Assembly: GCA_900549885.1 (NCBI GenBank)
Contig: URQA01000001.1
Coordinates: forward strand, 1 to 64,000
Direction of reading: 5' to 3'
Length of the DNA stretch: 64,000 bases
Origin: an uncultured Eubacteriales bacterium
Lineage (GTDB): Bacteria; Bacillota; Clostridia; Oscillospirales; Oscillospiraceae
Shown piece after piece: positions 62,084 to 64,000 of the stretch. A model generated the notes under the pieces. It had not been told where the DNA came from. It made no database searches and saw only the letters and a list, made by a program, of their open reading frames with translations. The position numbers and the translations under genes are program-made. How positions within the stretch are numbered: the stretch's first letter is position 1; the number at the start of each line of letters is the position of its first letter.

Positions 62084-62547
62084 TATTTCTTCCCTCCATC
62101 CTTGCTGTACTCCCAGGGCCAGGGATCATTAAGCCAAGTGGTGTAAGCTCCGGCTTTGGCCGCATCAGTCTGGAATAGTGGGCCATACATAGCCGTATAA
62201 CGGGCCCGGCCTTCCTCCGCCAGGCGGACATACTGCTGGAAGAGAGAAAATGCCTCTGTGTCATCCTGATGAGTGTCTAGATAAAGGCCCAACTCTGTAA
62301 TGACAAACTCCAATGCCTGGATTTCTGCTGCGGCGCTGTTGGCAGGGGAGGCCGCGTCTACCTTAACATGGAAGGGAAGATTCAGGCCGGGGAATAGGGT
62401 CCCATTGGCCAGAGCATCCATCTGAGAATATTTTTTGCTGCCTTGCTGCTGAAAAGGCACATAAGGCACAGCAAGGGGCGCGCAAGAGGGAAGTGTCCCG
62501 CATGCGTCGTCACAAGGGCGGACCACGCCGCCTGGATTAGTCTCCAA
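62083..62547 (-). CDS. CotJA-CotJB fusion spore coat protein
   Basis: The 154-aa protein joins two families usually encoded separately. Residues about 25-60 resemble CotJA ('PYVPFQQQGSKKYSQMDALA', 'GTLFPGLNLPF'). Residues about 73-147 resemble CotJB ('EIQALEFVITELGLYLDTH' and 'DPWPWEY'). A Cys-bearing N-terminus ('CDDACGTLPSCAP') precedes them. TTG 62547 follows GAGGAGG by 7 nt. No frameshift or stop is seen between the parts. A weak CATAGAAT (62600-62593) upstream could be a SigE -10, with a poor -35. Confidence 0.85.
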   Translation of the reverse strand: METNPGGVVRPCDDACGTLPSCAPLAVPYVPFQQQGSKKYSQMDALANGTLFPGLNLPFHVKVDAASPANSAAAEIQALEFVITELGLYLDTHQDDTEAFSLFQQYVRLAEEGRARYTAMYGPLFQTDAAKAGAYTTWLNDPWPWEYSKDGGKK

Positions 62548-62641
62548 GTTGATTCCTCCTCAGGAAGATATTTTGACAATTCCTGTCGAGCTATTCTATG
62601 TTCCTTGCTTCTCGGCGGTGAGCGGAGCAGGGAGGGGACGC

Positions 62642-62670
62642 TTGTGCTTTGGGAAAAGCTGTGTTAAAAT
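62642..62670 (+). promoter_or_regulatory. Candidate SigA-type promoter for cwlD-radA
   Basis: TTGTGC at 62642-62647 and TAAAAT at 62665-62670 are 17 bp apart, with TG at 62662-62663. A perfect TTGACA at 62573 has no good -10 partner. Confidence 0.55.
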
Positions 62671-62710
62671 AATTGTGCCTCTCATATGGTTTTGGGGGAG
62701 GTGCAACTGG

Positions 62711-63418
62711 ATGAAGCGAGTTTTTCTAATCCTGTTTGCTGGTTTGCTTTGTCTATCAATTCCGCTACTGGTGGTATTGGGGGTCAAACGCGCCAGACAG
62801 CCTAGGCAAGTATTTGATTCAGTGGCTTATCAGAACCGGATTTTGGTGTTGGATGCCGGACATGGCGGTGAGGATGGCGGCGCAGTTTCTGCTGCGGGGG
62901 ATAAGGAAAGTGACATCAATCTCGCCATTGTCCTCCGGTTGGAGCAAATCATGGGATTGTATGGGGTACCTGTAGTGCTCACCCGCAGCGATGACCGTTC
63001 AATCCATGACCAGGACGCTGCGACTCTGCGTGAGAAAAAAGTTTCTGACTTAAAAAATCGGCTGGCCTTAGTATCAGAGCTGAACAATGCGGTTCTACTC
63101 AGTGTTCATCAAAATTCTTACACCGATTCACGCTATTCTGGAGCACAGGTCTTTTATGCCTCATCTGAGGAAAGCAAGCAGTGGGCGGAGCACACTCAGG
63201 GGCTATTGCGCTCGGTTCTGGACGAGTCAAACGACAGAAGCGCCAAAGAGATTCCGGACACGGTATATTTGATGAACCATGTGTCTTGTCCAGCCATCTT
63301 GGTGGAATGCGGCTTTATGAGCAATGGAGAGGAGGTCTCTCTCCTTTTGACTCATGGGTATCAAACGAAAATTGCCACGGCTTTGGCCGTGGCCTGTGTA
63401 CAATATCTCCGGCAATAA
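62711..63418 (+). CDS. cwlD: N-acetylmuramoyl-L-alanine amidase CwlD
   Basis: The 235-aa Amidase_3 enzyme has one N-terminal membrane segment (about 4-25). In spores CwlD makes the muramic delta-lactam of cortex peptidoglycan. Zinc ligands are His51 ('LDAGHGGEDGGA'), Glu66 ('KESDINLA') and His133 ('SVHQNSYTD'), with catalytic Glu199 ('LVECGFMSN'). ATG 62711 follows GGGGGAGGTG by 7 nt; the frame open to 62549 has no site. radA follows after 22 nt. Confidence 0.93.
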   Translation: MKRVFLILFAGLLCLSIPLLVVLGVKRARQPRQVFDSVAYQNRILVLDAGHGGEDGGAVSAAGDKESDINLAIVLRLEQIMGLYGVPVVLTRSDDRSIHDQDAATLREKKVSDLKNRLALVSELNNAVLLSVHQNSYTDSRYSGAQVFYASSEESKQWAEHTQGLLRSVLDESNDRSAKEIPDTVYLMNHVSCPAILVECGFMSNGEEVSLLLTHGYQTKIATALAVACVQYLRQ

Positions 63419-63440
63419 CCGGAGGCAGGAGAGGTGCCAG

Positions 63441-64000
63441 ATGGCAAAGAAAACGCTGTTTTACTGTACAGAGTGTGGAAACGAAACCCTGCGGTGGCAG
63501 GGGAGGTGTTCCGCGTGCGGAGCTTGGAATACCATCGTGGAACAGCCTGTTCAGGATGAGAAAAAACGGGGTCCGGGACGGCCATCTCCCGTCCATTCCA
63601 CCAAGCCTCAGCCTCTAACCCAAGTGGAAACCACTGATGAGCTCCGATTCCTCACTGGGATGGGAGAACTGGACCGAGTTTTGGGGGGTGGAGCAGTACG
63701 TGGCTCTCTGGTGCTGGTAGGAGGTGCACCTGGTATCGGAAAGTCCACCCTGATGCTCCAGATCTGCGATAACCTATGCCAGTCTTTTTCGGTTCTTTAT
63801 GTATCTGGTGAGGAATCGGAGCGGCAGATTAAGCTGCGAGCTGAACGCTTGGGGGTTAGGGGGGAGAGTCTATACCTCTATTCTCAGACAAGCTTGGATA
63901 ACATTATAGAGTCAGTAAACGAGCTTAGTCCAGACATCTTGATCGTCGATTCCATCCAGACGCTGTATAACGGAGAAAATACATCTCCGCCGGGGAGCGT
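63441..64000 (+). CDS. radA: DNA repair protein RadA, N-terminal part (continues past window)
   Basis: The first 186 residues are present and the frame is open to the window end. A CxxC zinc finger (Cys9, 12, 23, 26) opens the protein. The RecA-like domain has Walker A 'GGAPGIGKSTLMLQ', 'YVSGEESERQIKLRAERL' and Walker B 'PDILIVDSIQTLY'. RadA speeds branch migration in recombinational repair. ATG 63441 follows AGGAGAGG. The KNRFG motif and Lon-like domain lie beyond the window. Confidence 0.96.
   Translation, partial: MAKKTLFYCTECGNETLRWQGRCSACGAWNTIVEQPVQDEKKRGPGRPSPVHSTKPQPLTQVETTDELRFLTGMGELDRVLGGGAVRGSLVLVGGAPGIGKSTLMLQICDNLCQSFSVLYVSGEESERQIKLRAERLGVRGESLYLYSQTSLDNIIESVNELSPDILIVDSIQTLYNGENTSPPGS

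Noticed and set aside
1..64000. CRISPR arrays, tRNA or rRNA genes, insertion sequences, prophage genes
   Set aside because: No spaced direct repeats, CCA-type tRNA folds, transposase or phage genes were seen; xerD is the chromosomal housekeeping recombinase.

Overview
The window is a gene-dense, high-GC stretch of housekeeping and sporulation genes from an endospore-forming Firmicute of class Clostridia. An Oscillospirales/Oscillospiraceae relative is most likely. This rests on Gram-positive gene order (rpsB-tsf-pyrH-frr-uppS-cdsA-dxr-rseP-ispG-polC; xseA-xseB-ispA-dxs-tlyA-nadK-argR-recN), PolC-type replicase, a full spoIIIA operon, a SigH-like sigma factor, CotJ and CwlD genes, a T-box leader and a SCIFF peptide locus. 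No rRNA, tRNA, insertion sequence, prophage or CRISPR array was found. The taxon is an inference from gene content only.

Layout. 1-1342: end of rpsB, then tsf. 1556-2359 (minus): a membrane-anchored VanY-type carboxypeptidase. 2360-2942: a gene-poor gap holding what looks like a decayed gene. 2943-13510: pyrH, frr, uppS, cdsA, dxr, rseP, ispG and polC (ribosome recycling, isoprenoid and lipid synthesis, site-2 proteolysis, replication). 13590-22373: histidine genes hisZ-G-D-B-H-A-F-I-E with an LtaS-like phosphoglycerol transferase gene between hisH and hisA. 22376-23104: a BI-1/YccA membrane protein. 23234-27981: spoIIIAA-AH behind a SigE-like promoter. 28104-38626: an Asp23-family gene, nusB, a TsaD paralogue, xseA, xseB, ispA, a PAP2-like gene, dxs, tlyA, nadK, argR and recN. 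38599-41556: a GNAT gene, then a tyrosine T-box controlling an EamA transporter and tyrS. 41661-44551 (minus): asd, dapA, dapB. 44757-49162: spoIID-like gene, queA, a TfoX C-terminal-domain protein, tgt and yajC. 49238-51318: TIGR04086 membrane protein and the SCIFF precursor/maturase pair. 51565-56255: spoIIM-like gene, xerD, ruvC, ruvA, an unknown, ruvB and a YrvL-like membrane protein. 56330-61404: glmM, SigH-like sigma factor, a CxxC protein, purB, pfkA. 61487-62547 (minus): cotJC and a CotJA-CotJB fusion. 62711-end: cwlD and the start of radA.

How the genes work together. dxr, ispG, dxs, ispA and uppS supply isoprenoids up to the undecaprenyl carrier, which with cdsA, glmM, dapA/dapB/asd and the LtaS-like enzyme feed envelope synthesis. 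The sporulation genes (spoIIIAA-AH, spoIID, spoIIM, cwlD, cotJ) cover engulfment, the feeding-tube complex, cortex and coat, and several carry SigE-like promoter motifs. queA and tgt act in queuosine tRNA modification. ruvABC, recN, xerD, xseAB and radA act in recombination and repair.

Most promising for follow-up: the tyrosine T-box over an uncharacterised EamA transporter; the SCIFF locus with a terminator between precursor and maturase; the CotJA-CotJB fusion; the TsaD-like paralogue; the LtaS-like gene inside the his operon; and the hairpin that covers the ribosome binding site of the TIGR04086 gene. I see no wholly new multi-gene defence or metabolic system.
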